Shown: positions 39,080 through 48,068 of the stretch, piece after piece
How the letters are laid out: every line of letters begins with the position of its first letter
Position numbering within the stretch: the first letter of the stretch is position 1
Assembly (NCBI RefSeq): GCF_024345795.1
Contig: NZ_JAGQBU010000011.1
Coordinates: 1-64,000 of the forward strand
Direction of reading: 5' to 3'
From: Synechococcus sp. J7-Johnson
GTDB taxonomy: Bacteria; Cyanobacteriota; Cyanobacteriia; PCC-6307; Cyanobiaceae
DNA: 64,000 bases
The notes under the pieces: model-generated
What the model saw: the letters and a program-made list of their open reading frames with translations, nothing else
Database searches by the model: none
Told to the model about the DNA's origin: nothing
Position numbers and translations under genes: made by a program

Positions 39080-39805
39080 ATGTCTACCACCAGCGAAAAA
39101 AACCTGCTCCAGGTCCAAGGCCTGAATGTGTATTACGGAGAAAGCCATATTCTCCGTAACGTAGACCTGAGCATTCAGGAGGGGAAAATGGTCTGCCTGA
39201 TCGGTCGCAACGGCGTCGGCAAGACCACGTTTCTCAAAACCATCATCGGTCTGCTGCAGCAGCGTTCCGGCACCATCGACTACGGCAACGGTCAGCTCTC
39301 GAATCAACCTCCCTACAGGAGGGCCCGGGCAGGCATCGGCTATGTCTCGCAAGGCCGTGACATCATTCCCCAGGTGTCAGTCAAAGAGAATCTCCTGCTG
39401 GGCATGGAGGCCCTGCCCGGAGGGCTCGAAAAGAACCGCCACATCGACCCCCTGATCTTCGATCTCTTTCCGATTCTCGAGAAGTTCCTCAAGCGCAAAG
39501 GTGGTGACCTCAGTGGCGGTCAGCAGCAGCAGCTGGCAATCGCCCGGGCTCTGCTGGGCAAGCCAAAACTGCTGCTCCTGGATGAACCTACCGAAGGGAT
39601 TCAACCGTCGATCATCCTCGACATCGAGCACGCCGTTCAGCGGATCATGAAGGAGACTGGCATCAGCGTGCTGCTGGTGGAGCAACATCTTCACTTCGTG
39701 CGCCAGTCCGATTTCTATTACGCCATGCAGCGGGGTGGCATTGTGGCCAGCGGCAAGACGGAACAACTCTCCGACGATGTGATCAAGGAGTTCCTGACGG
39801 TCTGA
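39080..39805 (+). CDS. urtE: Urea ABC transporter, ATP-binding protein UrtE
   Basis: A 241-residue LivF-type ATPase, the second of the pair. Walker A is GRNGVGKTTFLK, the Q-loop region is YVSQGRDIIPQVSVKENLL, the signature is LSGGQQQQLAIARALL, and Walker B is LLLLDEPTEGIQPS. It closes the urt operon, 29 bases after urtD, and is convergent with fmdB across 25 bases. Confidence 0.94.
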   Translation: MSTTSEKNLLQVQGLNVYYGESHILRNVDLSIQEGKMVCLIGRNGVGKTTFLKTIIGLLQQRSGTIDYGNGQLSNQPPYRRARAGIGYVSQGRDIIPQVSVKENLLLGMEALPGGLEKNRHIDPLIFDLFPILEKFLKRKGGDLSGGQQQQLAIARALLGKPKLLLLDEPTEGIQPSIILDIEHAVQRIMKETGISVLLVEQHLHFVRQSDFYYAMQRGGIVASGKTEQLSDDVIKEFLTV

Positions 39806-39830
39806 TCGAACCTGTCCACTTTAATGGGTA

Positions 39831-40103
39831 TCAGCAGCCTCGATTCAGCATCCAGGGACGGGTGCTGCTCTGCTTCAGTCGGGGCTTTCCCTCAGTGGAG
39901 GTGCCTTGCTTGCGCACCAAGCGCGGTTCAGACTGTTCCTGCTTGAGGCGCAGGGGGCCGGTGAGGGACATCACCGGCGTGAAGACGCGTGTGCCTTCAG
40001 CATCACAGGCAGGACAGTTCGTGTCGCTCTGACGCTGATCGATGCTGCGCCAGACTTCATAGTTTTCGCAGCCGTTGGCGCAGCTGTATTCGTAGACGGG
40101 CAT
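39831..40103 (-). CDS. fmdB: FmdB-type zinc-ribbon protein
   Basis: A 90-residue protein starting MPVYEYSC at the ATG at 40103. The zinc ribbon is built from C8, C12, C30 and C33, with C8-x3-C12 in place of the usual CxxC. A basic, proline-containing tail follows, ending in NRGC. FmdB proteins accompany amidase genes and are thought to act as regulators or assembly helpers, with little experimental evidence. It lies directly downstream of formamidase on the same strand after an 86-base gap, so a shared transcript is likely. Confidence 0.85.
   Translation of the reverse strand: MPVYEYSCANGCENYEVWRSIDQRQSDTNCPACDAEGTRVFTPVMSLTGPLRLKQEQSEPRLVRKQGTSTEGKPRLKQSSTRPWMLNRGC
39846..39867. terminator. 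Hairpin between converging urtE and fmdB
   Basis: CAGCATCC and GGGTGCTG can pair over 8 bases with one T-G pair around a 6-base loop. It lies inside the fmdB 3' end, about 40 bases after the urtE stop. The position suits a two-way transcription block, but no T-tract follows on either strand. Confidence 0.3.
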
Positions 40104-40189
40104 CGTTGGAGAAGACAGAGATCTTGGCAAAAAGTCAGCACAATAGAAAGGGGGCCTGATGCTCAGACCCCCCGATCGACCATTGCTGA

Positions 40190-41395
40190 TCAGCAGGGCA
40201 GAATATCCTGATCGAAGATTGATGTTGGAATCGCCAGGGTACAACAGGCATTTGGAATGTCGACGATGCCGCTGATCCGTCCCTCGACTGGCGCACAGCT
40301 CAGGAGCAGATAAGCCTGCTCACCCGTGTAGCCGAACTTCTTGAGGTACTCGATTGCGTTGAGGCAAGCCCGCCGGTAGGCGATATGCACATCCATGTAG
40401 TACTGCTTGCCATCGAACTCATCCACCGAGATTCCCTCAAACACGAGGTAATCAGTGAAATGAGGCTCGACGGGGCTGGTCTTGAACATGGGGTTGACCA
40501 TCCCATACTTCTCCATGCCACCCTTGATGATCTCCACATGCAGATCGAGGTAGCCCGACATCTCGATGGCGCCGCAGAACGAGATCTCTCCATCCCCCTG
40601 GGAGAAGTGGATGTCTCCCATCGAGAGCTTGGCCCCTTCCACATAGACGGGGAAGTAGATCTTCGTGCCTTTGGTGAGATTCTTGATGTCGCAGTTGCCG
40701 CCATGCTCACGGGGAGGCACCGTGCGGGCCGCCTCATTGGCCACTCGCTCAAACTCCGAGCTGGGCAGGGTTCCGAGGATGGCGCTGTTGGGATTGGGCA
40801 GGGCCGCCAGCACCGGCTCACTGCCCGAAAGGCCAGCTCCGTAGGTGCGGCGGTCGGGGGCGGTGTTCACCAGCTCGGTTTCACGGCGGTTCCACTCCCG
40901 CAGCAGCTCATGGGAGGGAGCGCAGCCGATCAGGCCGGGGTGGGTGATGCCAGCGAAGCGCACACCGGGGATATGCCTGGAGCTGGTGTAGATCCCTTCG
41001 AAATCCCAGATGGCCTTAGCCGCCTTGGGGTAGTGATCCGTGAGGAAGCCACCTCCGTTTTCCTTGGCGAAGATGCCCGTGAAGCCCCATTCATCTCCCT
41101 GCAGGGCGCCGACATCAAGAATATCGACCACCAGGATGTCGCCAGGCTGGGCACCATTCACCCAGATCGGCCCACTCAGGACATGGACAACCTCAAGATT
41201 GACATCGGCGATGTCCTGCGGATCATCGTTGTCCTTGATCTGGCCATCGGTCCAGTCCTTGCATTCGATCCTGAACACATCTCCCGGATTGACTGAAACA
41301 ACCGCCGGGATGTCGGGATGCCAGCGGTTATGGCCCGGCATCTCCTGCTGGTCCATCGTCTTGGTGAGATCGACCTTGAATAGTGTTTTCGGCAT
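40190..41395 (-). CDS. fmdA: Formamidase
   Basis: Hydrolyses formamide to formate and ammonia. The 401-residue form from the ATG at 41395 starts MPKTLFKVDLTKTM, as in the FmdA/AmdA family; the reading further left is not conserved-looking. Family blocks are GHNRWHPDIPAVVSVNPGD, SGPIWVNGAQPGDILVVDI, GCAPSHELLREWN, EHGGNCDIKNL and GDIHFSQGDGEISFCGAIEMSG. Together with urease and the urea transporter it makes this a small-amide nitrogen region. A perfect NtcA box lies 62 bases upstream, so nitrogen limitation should induce it. Confidence 0.94.
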   Translation of the reverse strand: MPKTLFKVDLTKTMDQQEMPGHNRWHPDIPAVVSVNPGDVFRIECKDWTDGQIKDNDDPQDIADVNLEVVHVLSGPIWVNGAQPGDILVVDILDVGALQGDEWGFTGIFAKENGGGFLTDHYPKAAKAIWDFEGIYTSSRHIPGVRFAGITHPGLIGCAPSHELLREWNRRETELVNTAPDRRTYGAGLSGSEPVLAALPNPNSAILGTLPSSEFERVANEAARTVPPREHGGNCDIKNLTKGTKIYFPVYVEGAKLSMGDIHFSQGDGEISFCGAIEMSGYLDLHVEIIKGGMEKYGMVNPMFKTSPVEPHFTDYLVFEGISVDEFDGKQYYMDVHIAYRRACLNAIEYLKKFGYTGEQAYLLLSCAPVEGRISGIVDIPNACCTLAIPTSIFDQDILPC

Positions 41396-41428
41396 CGAGT
41401 GGAGGGGATCGGTGCGGTTTTCACCCAC

Positions 41429-41470
41429 ATCCAACGCGAGCACTCCAAGGCAAGCAGTATCAGCGGTTAC
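41429..41470 (-). promoter_or_regulatory. NtcA-type promoter of fmdA
   Basis: On the minus strand GTAACCGCTGATAC (41470-41457) is a perfect GTA-N8-TAC palindromic NtcA box. TTGGAT at the next 22-base spacing serves as a weak -10. The spacing equals that of the candidate urtA promoter. The fmdA start codon is 33 bases further on, a normal leader length. Confidence 0.75.
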
Positions 41471-41494
41471 AGGACCCCGCGCTCAGCGGCCCGG

Positions 41495-41992
41495 TCACTG
41501 GCGTGCCGTGCTGTCATCGAAATCACCGCGGCGGCAGAGGTTGTCCTTGAGCCGAGCCGTCCAGGCCTGAGGTTTCAAGTCACCACTGGCCTCGATCCGC
41601 CCATCAAAGTGATAAAGAATCTGCCAGCGACTCTTGCCGCTCAGCTGAGCGGCCTCGGCAACATCCGTGATGGGGTAGCCATAGAGGTTGTCGTAGCTGG
41701 GCCAGCCGGGCGTGTCCTTGATGCTGCAGACGGCGTTGAGAGCATGCAGGCGTCCATCCGTCGGCTGGCCAGGCCCATGCAGGCGCACGGCGCCCTTGTA
41801 AAGGCCGTTGGACACGCCGGGCTTGAAGGTCTGGGCCAGCTCCACCCGGGTCCCCTCCGCCACAACCAGCACATCCCCCAGCCTGGCGTTCTGAACAGCC
41901 ACATCCTTGGGCCCGCCGCAGGCCGAAAGCCCCGCCAGCAGCACTGCCAACCCCGGGATCACCGCTGCCGCCTCGACCCTCACGCTGCTCAC
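41495..41992 (-). CDS. Predicted lipoprotein of unknown function
   Basis: A 165-residue protein with a signal peptide (IPGLAVLLAGLSAC) ending in a lipobox whose Cys25 would be lipidated. The mature part contains LYGYPITDVAEAAQLSGKSRWQILYHFDGR and two further cysteines, one near the C-terminus (NLCRRGDF). I do not recognise the family. It is 51 bases downstream of pabC on the same strand and may be the last gene of the queC-pabB-pabC run. Its N-terminus is divergent from nothing; its stop lies 24 bases from the NtcA box of fmdA. Confidence 0.72.
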   Translation of the reverse strand: MSSVRVEAAAVIPGLAVLLAGLSACGGPKDVAVQNARLGDVLVVAEGTRVELAQTFKPGVSNGLYKGAVRLHGPGQPTDGRLHALNAVCSIKDTPGWPSYDNLYGYPITDVAEAAQLSGKSRWQILYHFDGRIEASGDLKPQAWTARLKDNLCRRGDFDDSTARQ

Positions 41993-42042
41993 CCGCTGAT
42001 GACCAGACGCTATGACAACCGCTTCCGGCGACGGCCCCTGGA

Positions 42043-42795
42043 TCAGTCGTCAGCGAGCAAGCCACGCCAGAAGTGCTCTGGATCGGGCCAGGTTGGCAGC
42101 ACTTCCCCCTCCAGGGAGCGGATCGGTCGGCAGCCGAGGCTGTTGATCAGCAGCGCACCATGCCGCAACTGGGAGGCCTCGATCGGCGCCGGAGCCTCCT
42201 GGACCAGTCCCAGGGCCAGGGCCCTGGCCCGCATCACCCCTGGCAGGCAGCCACTGGTCAGCGGCGGAGTCCACCAACCCCGGGGTTGGCGCACCAGAAG
42301 GTTGGCGCTGGTGCCGCAGCAAAGCCCACCTGCCGTGCTCTCCAGCAACGCTTCCTCCTGACCCGCCCGCCGGGCCTCCATCCTGGCCAGCACGGCAGCG
42401 CCATAGGCGAAGGTCTTGCAGGAGCTGAGCTGGCTGGCGGCATTGCGGCGCTCGAGACGGCTGATCACAGCGGACACCGAGCCGAAGTCAGGCCGGGCGG
42501 CGCTGAGCTGCAACCAGAAGCGTCCTGGTCCGGCCGAGGGTTCGAGGCCGCGGCCCCCGTCGCCCCGGCTCCAGTTAAGCCGCAGAGCCCCGCTGCCGAT
42601 CCCGCTGCGCTCGATCGCCTCGCCGGCCAGCACCGCCACCCGCTCCTGCCGCGGTGGGGGCTCAAGCCCCAGCACGGCCGCGCCCCGCCGCCAGCGCTGA
42701 AGGTGCTGCGCCAGCAACCGGGGGCGGTGCCCCTCCACCAGGACCGTTTCGAACAGCCCATCGGCCAGGCTCAGGCCCCGATCCGACAGCGGCAC
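42043..42795 (-). CDS. pabC: Class IV aminotransferase, probable aminodeoxychorismate lyase
   Basis: Converts 4-amino-4-deoxychorismate to p-aminobenzoate for folate. A PLP fold-type IV protein with LSDRGLSLADGLFETVLV near the start, a conserved KTFAYGAAVLARMEARR carrying the PLP lysine, and EALLESTAGGLCCGTSANLL. The first standard start is GTG at 42795. However, 22 codons upstream read [16 protein letters not shown]..., the expected first strand of this family, back to a CTG at 42861 that overlaps the pabB stop. The true protein may thus use a rare start codon. It follows pabB directly. Confidence 0.85.
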   Translation of the reverse strand: MPLSDRGLSLADGLFETVLVEGHRPRLLAQHLQRWRRGAAVLGLEPPPRQERVAVLAGEAIERSGIGSGALRLNWSRGDGGRGLEPSAGPGRFWLQLSAARPDFGSVSAVISRLERRNAASQLSSCKTFAYGAAVLARMEARRAGQEEALLESTAGGLCCGTSANLLVRQPRGWWTPPLTSGCLPGVMRARALALGLVQEAPAPIEASQLRHGALLINSLGCRPIRSLEGEVLPTWPDPEHFWRGLLADD

Positions 42796-42857
42796 AGCGA
42801 GGCTGCCGGGAGTCCCCCACCGCCCCCCCTCGGGTCCATCGATCCAGGCGATCGCGT

Positions 42858-44192
42858 TCAGGCCAGGGCCTCCAGCAGGGGATCCAGTTTCCAGGCCAGT
42901 TCCTCGGCCTCGGCGGCAGGGCTGGAATCGGCCACGATGCCGCAGCCGGCATGGGCGCGCAGGCGCCGTCCCCTGAGCATCAGGCTGCGGATCAGGATGT
43001 TGCTGTCGAAGTTGCCATCGGCGTCGAGCAGGAACAGGGAACCGCAGTAAGGGCCCCGGGCCACGGGCTCCAGGGCGCCCAGGCGCTGGCAGGCGCGCAC
43101 CTTCGGGGCGCCTGTGATCGACCCGCCCGGCCAGCAGGCTCGCAGCAGGTCCACCAGATCCGTCCCGGAGCGCAGCGATCCCTCCACCACGGAGGTGAGG
43201 TGGTGCACCTGTCGGTAACTCTCCAGCCCCAGCAGCTGCGGCACCCCGATCGAGCCGCTGCGGCAGACCCGGCCGAGGTCGTTGCGCAGCAGATCCACGA
43301 TCATCACGTTCTCGGCCCGGTCCTTGGCGCTGCTGATCAGGTCGGCGGCGGCAGCGGCATCGGCGGCGGCTTCGGGGTGGCGGGGCCGGGTGCCCTTGAT
43401 CGGGCGAGTCTGGACCCGGCCGTCGGCCTGCAGGCGCAGAAAGCGCTCCGGTGAAGCTGAGAGCACCGCCTCGCCGGCCTCGCCGAGCGAGGCGATCGCC
43501 ACCCCCCCGAAGGGTGCCGGGCAGTGGCGCCTCAGCCGGCCGTAGAGCTCCAGAGGTGAAACCAGCTGCGGCAGCAGCAGTTCGCGGCAGGCGGTGAGAT
43601 TGGCCTGGAACAGATCCCCTGCGGCGATCAACTCCCGCAGGGCCGTCACCTGGCGTGCGAAGGCCTCCGGGGTGGTGTGCCAGTGCCAGTGCCCGGGCGA
43701 CAGAGCCAGGGGAGGCAGCGCTCCAGTCTCTTCTGACTCCAGTCCCTCAGGGCACGACTCGATCAAAGCCACCATCGCCCCCAGCCGCCCCCGGTCGTCC
43801 CCCTCCAGCCAGAGACGCCGCTCATGAAGATCGAAGCGCAGCAGCGGGTCGTAGCGAGCGGCCCAGAGGGTGGCCGTGTCCGGAGCGCGCAAGTGGGCAT
43901 CAGGCTCCACCCAGGCTCCCGCCTCATAACCAAGCCAGCCGAGCCAGGCTCCACCCGCCCCCAGCAAGCGGCGCAGCACGGCGAAGGGATCAGCGGCCCC
44001 GGCCTCAGCCGGCAGGCCCCGGCATTCCACCTGCTCCAGGGGAGCAAGGGCCAGGGTCGAGGTGCGTCCCAGGGCCGTGCCATCCCCGTCCAGCCAGACC
44101 AGCCCCTCGAGGCCCAGCTGCTGCGCCAGCCGGTTCACCAGGGGCCAGGGTTCCCGCCAGGGCAACGGGCGGATCAGACGCTCCCGGCTCAT
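42858..44192 (-). CDS. pabB: Aminodeoxychorismate synthase component I
   Basis: A 444-residue chorismate-binding enzyme. The C-terminal domain has [12 protein letters not shown], and the Lys in PIKGT distinguishes PabB from TrpE, which has [36 protein letters not shown] and [12 protein letters not shown] follow. It makes aminodeoxychorismate with a PabA glutaminase encoded elsewhere. Its ATG overlaps the queC stop by 4 bases and the next gene is pabC, so it forms a folate pair inside a queC operon. Confidence 0.92.
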   Translation of the reverse strand: MSRERLIRPLPWREPWPLVNRLAQQLGLEGLVWLDGDGTALGRTSTLALAPLEQVECRGLPAEAGAADPFAVLRRLLGAGGAWLGWLGYEAGAWVEPDAHLRAPDTATLWAARYDPLLRFDLHERRLWLEGDDRGRLGAMVALIESCPEGLESEETGALPPLALSPGHWHWHTTPEAFARQVTALRELIAAGDLFQANLTACRELLLPQLVSPLELYGRLRRHCPAPFGGVAIASLGEAGEAVLSASPERFLRLQADGRVQTRPIKGTRPRHPEAAADAAAAADLISSAKDRAENVMIVDLLRNDLGRVCRSGSIGVPQLLGLESYRQVHHLTSVVEGSLRSGTDLVDLLRACWPGGSITGAPKVRACQRLGALEPVARGPYCGSLFLLDADGNFDSNILIRSLMLRGRRLRAHAGCGIVADSSPAAEAEELAWKLDPLLEALA

Positions 44193-44896
44193 CCAGGTCC
44201 GCGGCTGGCCAGCTCGGGATGGCCGGCTTCCATAAGGGCGGCATCGCGGATGCGGCAGCTGTCACAACGGCCGCAGGGGGCGCCCCCCCCCGCGTAACAG
44301 CTCCAGGTTCGCTCAATCGGCAGCTGCAACCTCAGGGCCTCCTCAACGATCCGGGTCTTGCTCCAGCTCACCAGCGGAGCCCAGAGCTGGGCTCCCTGGC
44401 CCTCCCGGCCGGCCTTGCTTGCCAGGTCAGCCAGGGTCTGAAACGCGGCGAGGTAGTCAGGGCGGCAATCGGGATAGCCGGAATAATCCACCGCATTCAC
44501 CCCCAGCACCAGCCGGGAGGCCCCCCGGGCCTCGGCCAGGCTCAGCCCCAGGGCGATGAACACGGTGTTACGGCCCGGCACATAGGTGGGGGGAATCACT
44601 CCATCCACCACCCCTGAGGCGGGCAGGGCGATGCCGGGGTCGGTGAGGGCCGAGCCACCCCAGGCGGCCAGGTTCACGGCGATGGTGTGGTGCTCGATCA
44701 AGCCGAGTTCGGCCGCGAGGAAGGCGGCAGCCTCCAGTTCCTGGCGATGGCGCTGGCCGTAATCGAAGGAGAGGCCGATCAGCCGATAGCCCGCCTCGAT
44801 CGCCAGAGCCGCGGCCGTGGCTGAATCAAGGCCGCCAGAGAGCAGGGCTACTGCCAGTGGTGCCGGGTCGGATGGCCGGTGGGTGGCGCCGATCAA
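44189..44896 (-). CDS. queC: 7-cyano-7-deazaguanine synthase
   Basis: The PP-loop ATPase that turns 7-carboxy-7-deazaguanine into preQ0, on the way to queuosine. It has 235 residues with the PP-loop SGGLDSAT at 20-27, [14 protein letters not shown], and [13 protein letters not shown]. The C-terminal zinc site is [15 protein letters not shown] with four cysteines. The first usable start in frame is TTG at 44896; no ATG precedes the PP-loop. It is 39 bases downstream of the kinase gene and overlaps pabB. No preQ1-type leader was seen. Confidence 0.93.
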   Translation of the reverse strand: MIGATHRPSDPAPLAVALLSGGLDSATAAALAIEAGYRLIGLSFDYGQRHRQELEAAAFLAAELGLIEHHTIAVNLAAWGGSALTDPGIALPASGVVDGVIPPTYVPGRNTVFIALGLSLAEARGASRLVLGVNAVDYSGYPDCRPDYLAAFQTLADLASKAGREGQGAQLWAPLVSWSKTRIVEEALRLQLPIERTWSCYAGGGAPCGRCDSCRIRDAALMEAGHPELASRGPG

Positions 44897-44935
44897 CGCT
44901 GCGCGGAAACTGGAGCGTCCATTGTGAGGCTCCGC

Positions 44936-46942
44936 TCAGCGGGGCTGGGGCGAGGCGTTCTCCGGCGGCGACGGTGCCTCGGGCTGGGCAGGTCGCTGTT
45001 CTGAATCCGGCGTGTCTGGATCTGTGGGCTGAAGGCGCGCGGGTCCCCCCTCCTGGCCCTCCGGCTCCGGGCGCTCACCAGTTTCCGGCGTACTCGGCGC
45101 CGGCGGGGGAGGATCGGCCCGCAGCGAGAGGGTGATGTAGGCAGGGGCTACTCCTTCGTTGCTGATCAGCAGCTGGGCCTGATCGCCGGGCACCGCCCCC
45201 AGGCTCACCACCCTGAGGGGTCCCTTGGGCTCGAGCACATTGCCCTGGGCATCGAAGACGCTCATCTGCATCAGCGGGGAGCCATTGACCCCAAGCACCA
45301 GTTGGTGGCCCCTGGGAATGCGGATCGGGAACACCCGGGCCCCGTTGGCCTCCAGTTCCGCCGACTGCACCCGGGCCTGACCGGGAGGGGCAAGGATCGG
45401 CTCGACCCGCAGGCTTTCGAGGGTCTGCTGGGCGGCGGCATACCAGAGCTGGCGGAAGGGCTCGGGTGGGATGTCCATGCTGGATCGGCCCGGCAGCAGG
45501 GACTGGGCATTGCCGGAGACCAGCTGCCGCAGCACCGGGGCACTTAGGCCCTGGGCGGCGAGCCGCCGCTGCTGGCCCTCCCAGTCGGAGGCGCTGAGGC
45601 TGCCGAGCTTGCGGCGCACGGCGATCGGCAACTGCTCCACCCGGGCCAACCACTCCTCCGCCAGTTCATTCCAGACCTTGCGCAGGGGGGCATCCTGCAG
45701 CGCATCGCTGGGCAGGCGCCCTCCCCGCTCGGGGAACTGGGCCATCAGGTTGGCGTCCACCAGATTGAGGAACCAGCCGCGGTCGACCTGCAGGGCCCGC
45801 AGACGGTTGAGCAGCTCCTGGCGTTGATCCACTTCACCGGGCGGCAGGCTGGCCGTGAGGGGGCGCTGGGGGGCTTCCCTGACCTCCTCGCTGGGGGCAT
45901 TGCCGCGGCCAAGCAGCCACCAGCCCAGGCTGATGCCTACCACCGCTGAGATCACCAGGGCCATCACCATCGGCCAGAGACGGCCTTCCACAGCCTCGTC
46001 CTTGACCTGCTGGCGGCTGCGCAGCACGGCGGCAGGCGGCGGGGGAGCCGGGGCGGGCGGCTCGGCCACCTCCACTGACGGCACGGATGGAGACACCAGC
46101 ACGACGGTGCGGTCGGCCCGGGCCACGGGGCCAAGACTCTCGGGCATCGGCAGCTGCTGAAAGGCCTCAAGTGCCTGGGACGCCGTAGTGAAGCGCTGCT
46201 CGGGATCGGAGCTCAGCAAACGCTCCAGCTGCTCCCTCAGGGCCGGATCGAGCTGGTCGGCGGCCGGCCAGCTCCAGGCGAGGGTGTTGGGATCGAGCAT
46301 GGACGCCGGCTCCTCTCCGGTGAGCAGCACCAGCGCCACCACACCCAGAGCGTGAAGATCCATCCAGGGCTGCACGGGTTCGCCCCGGCCCAGCTCCGCC
46401 GGCGCGTAGCCGGGCGTCGCCCCGCTGGCGGGAGCCTCGATCGATCCGTCGCGCACAAGGCCGAAATCGAGCAGCACCGGCAGGCCGTCGCGGTCGCGGC
46501 GCAGCAGATTGGCCGGGCTGAGATCGGCATGCACCAGGTCCTGGCCATGGAGGGCCGCCAGGACCGGCAGCAGCTGCCGCACCAGCAGCAGCACCTCCCC
46601 CGCACCAAAGACCAGTTGCCGCTCGCGCCGCGCCTCCAGCAGCTCCCTGTAGGTAGGCCCCCCCTGCCACTCACGCACCAACCAGAGCTCCTCCCCCCGG
46701 GAGATGGCCTCACCGATGCGGGGAATCTGGGGATGGAGCACCCCCTGGAGGCGACTCCAGAGCTGGCGCCAGTGCTGCTGGTCCTGCTCGGGGCCGAGTT
46801 GGCGCAAGGCCATCAGCGCCCCACCGGCCAGCTGATCGCTGGCTCGCCAGAGCACCCCCTGGGGACTGCGGCTGAGCTCCGCCTCCAGGCGGTAGCGATC
46901 CGCGATCAGCAGACCTGGCCCGGCGGCGGGAGCGGCATCCAT
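44936..46942 (-). CDS. Membrane-anchored Ser/Thr protein kinase-like protein with degenerate ATP site
   Basis: A 668-residue protein. Residues 16-290 form a PknB-type kinase fold with the catalytic loop HADLSPANLL and DFG present. Two key elements differ: the glycine-rich loop reads LSRSPQGV, and the VAIK lysine is replaced by R47 (LMALRQL). A single membrane span (VMALVISAVVGISLGWWLL) lies near 330-348. An outer region has no recognised domain and ends in a Pro/Glu-rich tail. It may be an inactive or atypical kinase. The ATG touches the stop of cysteine synthase, so the two are co-translated. Confidence 0.85.
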   Translation of the reverse strand: MDAAPAAGPGLLIADRYRLEAELSRSPQGVLWRASDQLAGGALMALRQLGPEQDQQHWRQLWSRLQGVLHPQIPRIGEAISRGEELWLVREWQGGPTYRELLEARRERQLVFGAGEVLLLVRQLLPVLAALHGQDLVHADLSPANLLRRDRDGLPVLLDFGLVRDGSIEAPASGATPGYAPAELGRGEPVQPWMDLHALGVVALVLLTGEEPASMLDPNTLAWSWPAADQLDPALREQLERLLSSDPEQRFTTASQALEAFQQLPMPESLGPVARADRTVVLVSPSVPSVEVAEPPAPAPPPPAAVLRSRQQVKDEAVEGRLWPMVMALVISAVVGISLGWWLLGRGNAPSEEVREAPQRPLTASLPPGEVDQRQELLNRLRALQVDRGWFLNLVDANLMAQFPERGGRLPSDALQDAPLRKVWNELAEEWLARVEQLPIAVRRKLGSLSASDWEGQQRRLAAQGLSAPVLRQLVSGNAQSLLPGRSSMDIPPEPFRQLWYAAAQQTLESLRVEPILAPPGQARVQSAELEANGARVFPIRIPRGHQLVLGVNGSPLMQMSVFDAQGNVLEPKGPLRVVSLGAVPGDQAQLLISNEGVAPAYITLSLRADPPPPAPSTPETGERPEPEGQEGGPARLQPTDPDTPDSEQRPAQPEAPSPPENASPQPR

Positions 46943-47967
46943 CAGGCCGGAACCCGCTGGCGGTGGGGCTGGCTCAATCCGCGGGAGGCGAGCCAGTCGG
47001 CGTCGTAAAGCCGGGAGCGGTAGCGGTCGCCGCTGTCGCAGAGCACGGTGACGATCGTGTGGCCGGGCCCGAGCCGGCGGGCCGTTTCCACCGCCGCCGC
47101 CACATTGATCCCGACAGAGCCACCCATGAACAGGCCTTCGCGCCAGAGCAACTGATAAATGGTGTCGAGGGCGCTCTGGTCGTCGATGCGCACCGCATCG
47201 TCGATCGGGGCACCCTCGAGGTTGGCGGTGACGCGGCTGTTGCCGATGCCCTCGGTGATCGAGCTGCCCTCGGCCTGCAGCCCCGAGCCGGTGGCCCAGG
47301 AATGGAGGGCGCTGCCATGGGGATCGGCCAGCACACAGCGCACCCGCTCGGAGCGCTCCTTGAGGAACAGGGTCACGCCGGCGTAGGTGCCGCCGGTTCC
47401 GGTGGCTGACACCCAGGCGTCGATGCGGCCGCCGGTCTGCTCCCAGATCTCCGGACCGGTGCTGGCGTAATGGGCGCGGCGGTTGGCCAGGTTGTCGAAC
47501 TGATTGGCCCAGATGGCCCCAGGCGTTTCCGCGGCGATGCGGCCCGAGAGCTTCACGTAGTTGTTGGGATCGCGGTAAGGCACCGCCGGCACCGTGCGCA
47601 CCTCCGCACCGAGGCTGCGCAGCAGACCGATCTTCTCCGCCGACTGGGTGTCAGGGATGACGATCAGGCTGCGGTAACCGCGGGCATTGCAGAGGTGAGT
47701 GAGGCCGATGCCGGTGTTGCCGGCCGTGCCCTCCACCACGGTGCCGCCCGGTTGCAGAGCTCCGGACTCTTCGGCTTCCAGCAGGATGCCGAGGGCCGCG
47801 CGGTCTTTGACGGAGCCACCCGGGTTCATGAACTCCGCCTTGCCGAGGATCTCGCAGCCGGTCAGGTCGCTGAGCAGGCCCAGGCGAATCAGGGGGGTGT
47901 TGCCGACGGCTTCGACGAAACCTCGGCTGATGCCTGCCTGGGTGCAGGATCCCTGGCGGATGCCCAT
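46942..47967 (-). CDS. cysK: Cysteine synthase family protein
   Basis: A PLP enzyme making cysteine from O-acetylserine and sulfide. From the ATG at 47967 it has 341 residues. VGNTPLIRL is at 21-29, the PLP lysine is K54 in NPGGSVKDRAA, and the phosphate-binding GTAGNTGIGL lies near 85. ATGTGGTYAG and SVGINVAAAVE follow. The extra C-terminal segment and the EGTAGNTGIGL variant place it near the cystathionine-beta-synthase-like CysK branch. It is divergent from egtB, the ergothioneine gene that consumes a cysteine-derived thiol, across 101 bases, and continuous with the kinase gene. Confidence 0.9.
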   Translation of the reverse strand: MGIRQGSCTQAGISRGFVEAVGNTPLIRLGLLSDLTGCEILGKAEFMNPGGSVKDRAALGILLEAEESGALQPGGTVVEGTAGNTGIGLTHLCNARGYRSLIVIPDTQSAEKIGLLRSLGAEVRTVPAVPYRDPNNYVKLSGRIAAETPGAIWANQFDNLANRRAHYASTGPEIWEQTGGRIDAWVSATGTGGTYAGVTLFLKERSERVRCVLADPHGSALHSWATGSGLQAEGSSITEGIGNSRVTANLEGAPIDDAVRIDDQSALDTIYQLLWREGLFMGGSVGINVAAAVETARRLGPGHTIVTVLCDSGDRYRSRLYDADWLASRGLSQPHRQRVPA

Positions 47968-48068
47968 GGCAGCGGCTGTGTCGCAACGGTTGGCTGTGGC
48001 CGATCGTAAGGGGGTCAGCCGCGCCCGCCGATCACGCCTAGGCTCTCCCGCAGCTTGTCCCCCATGCC

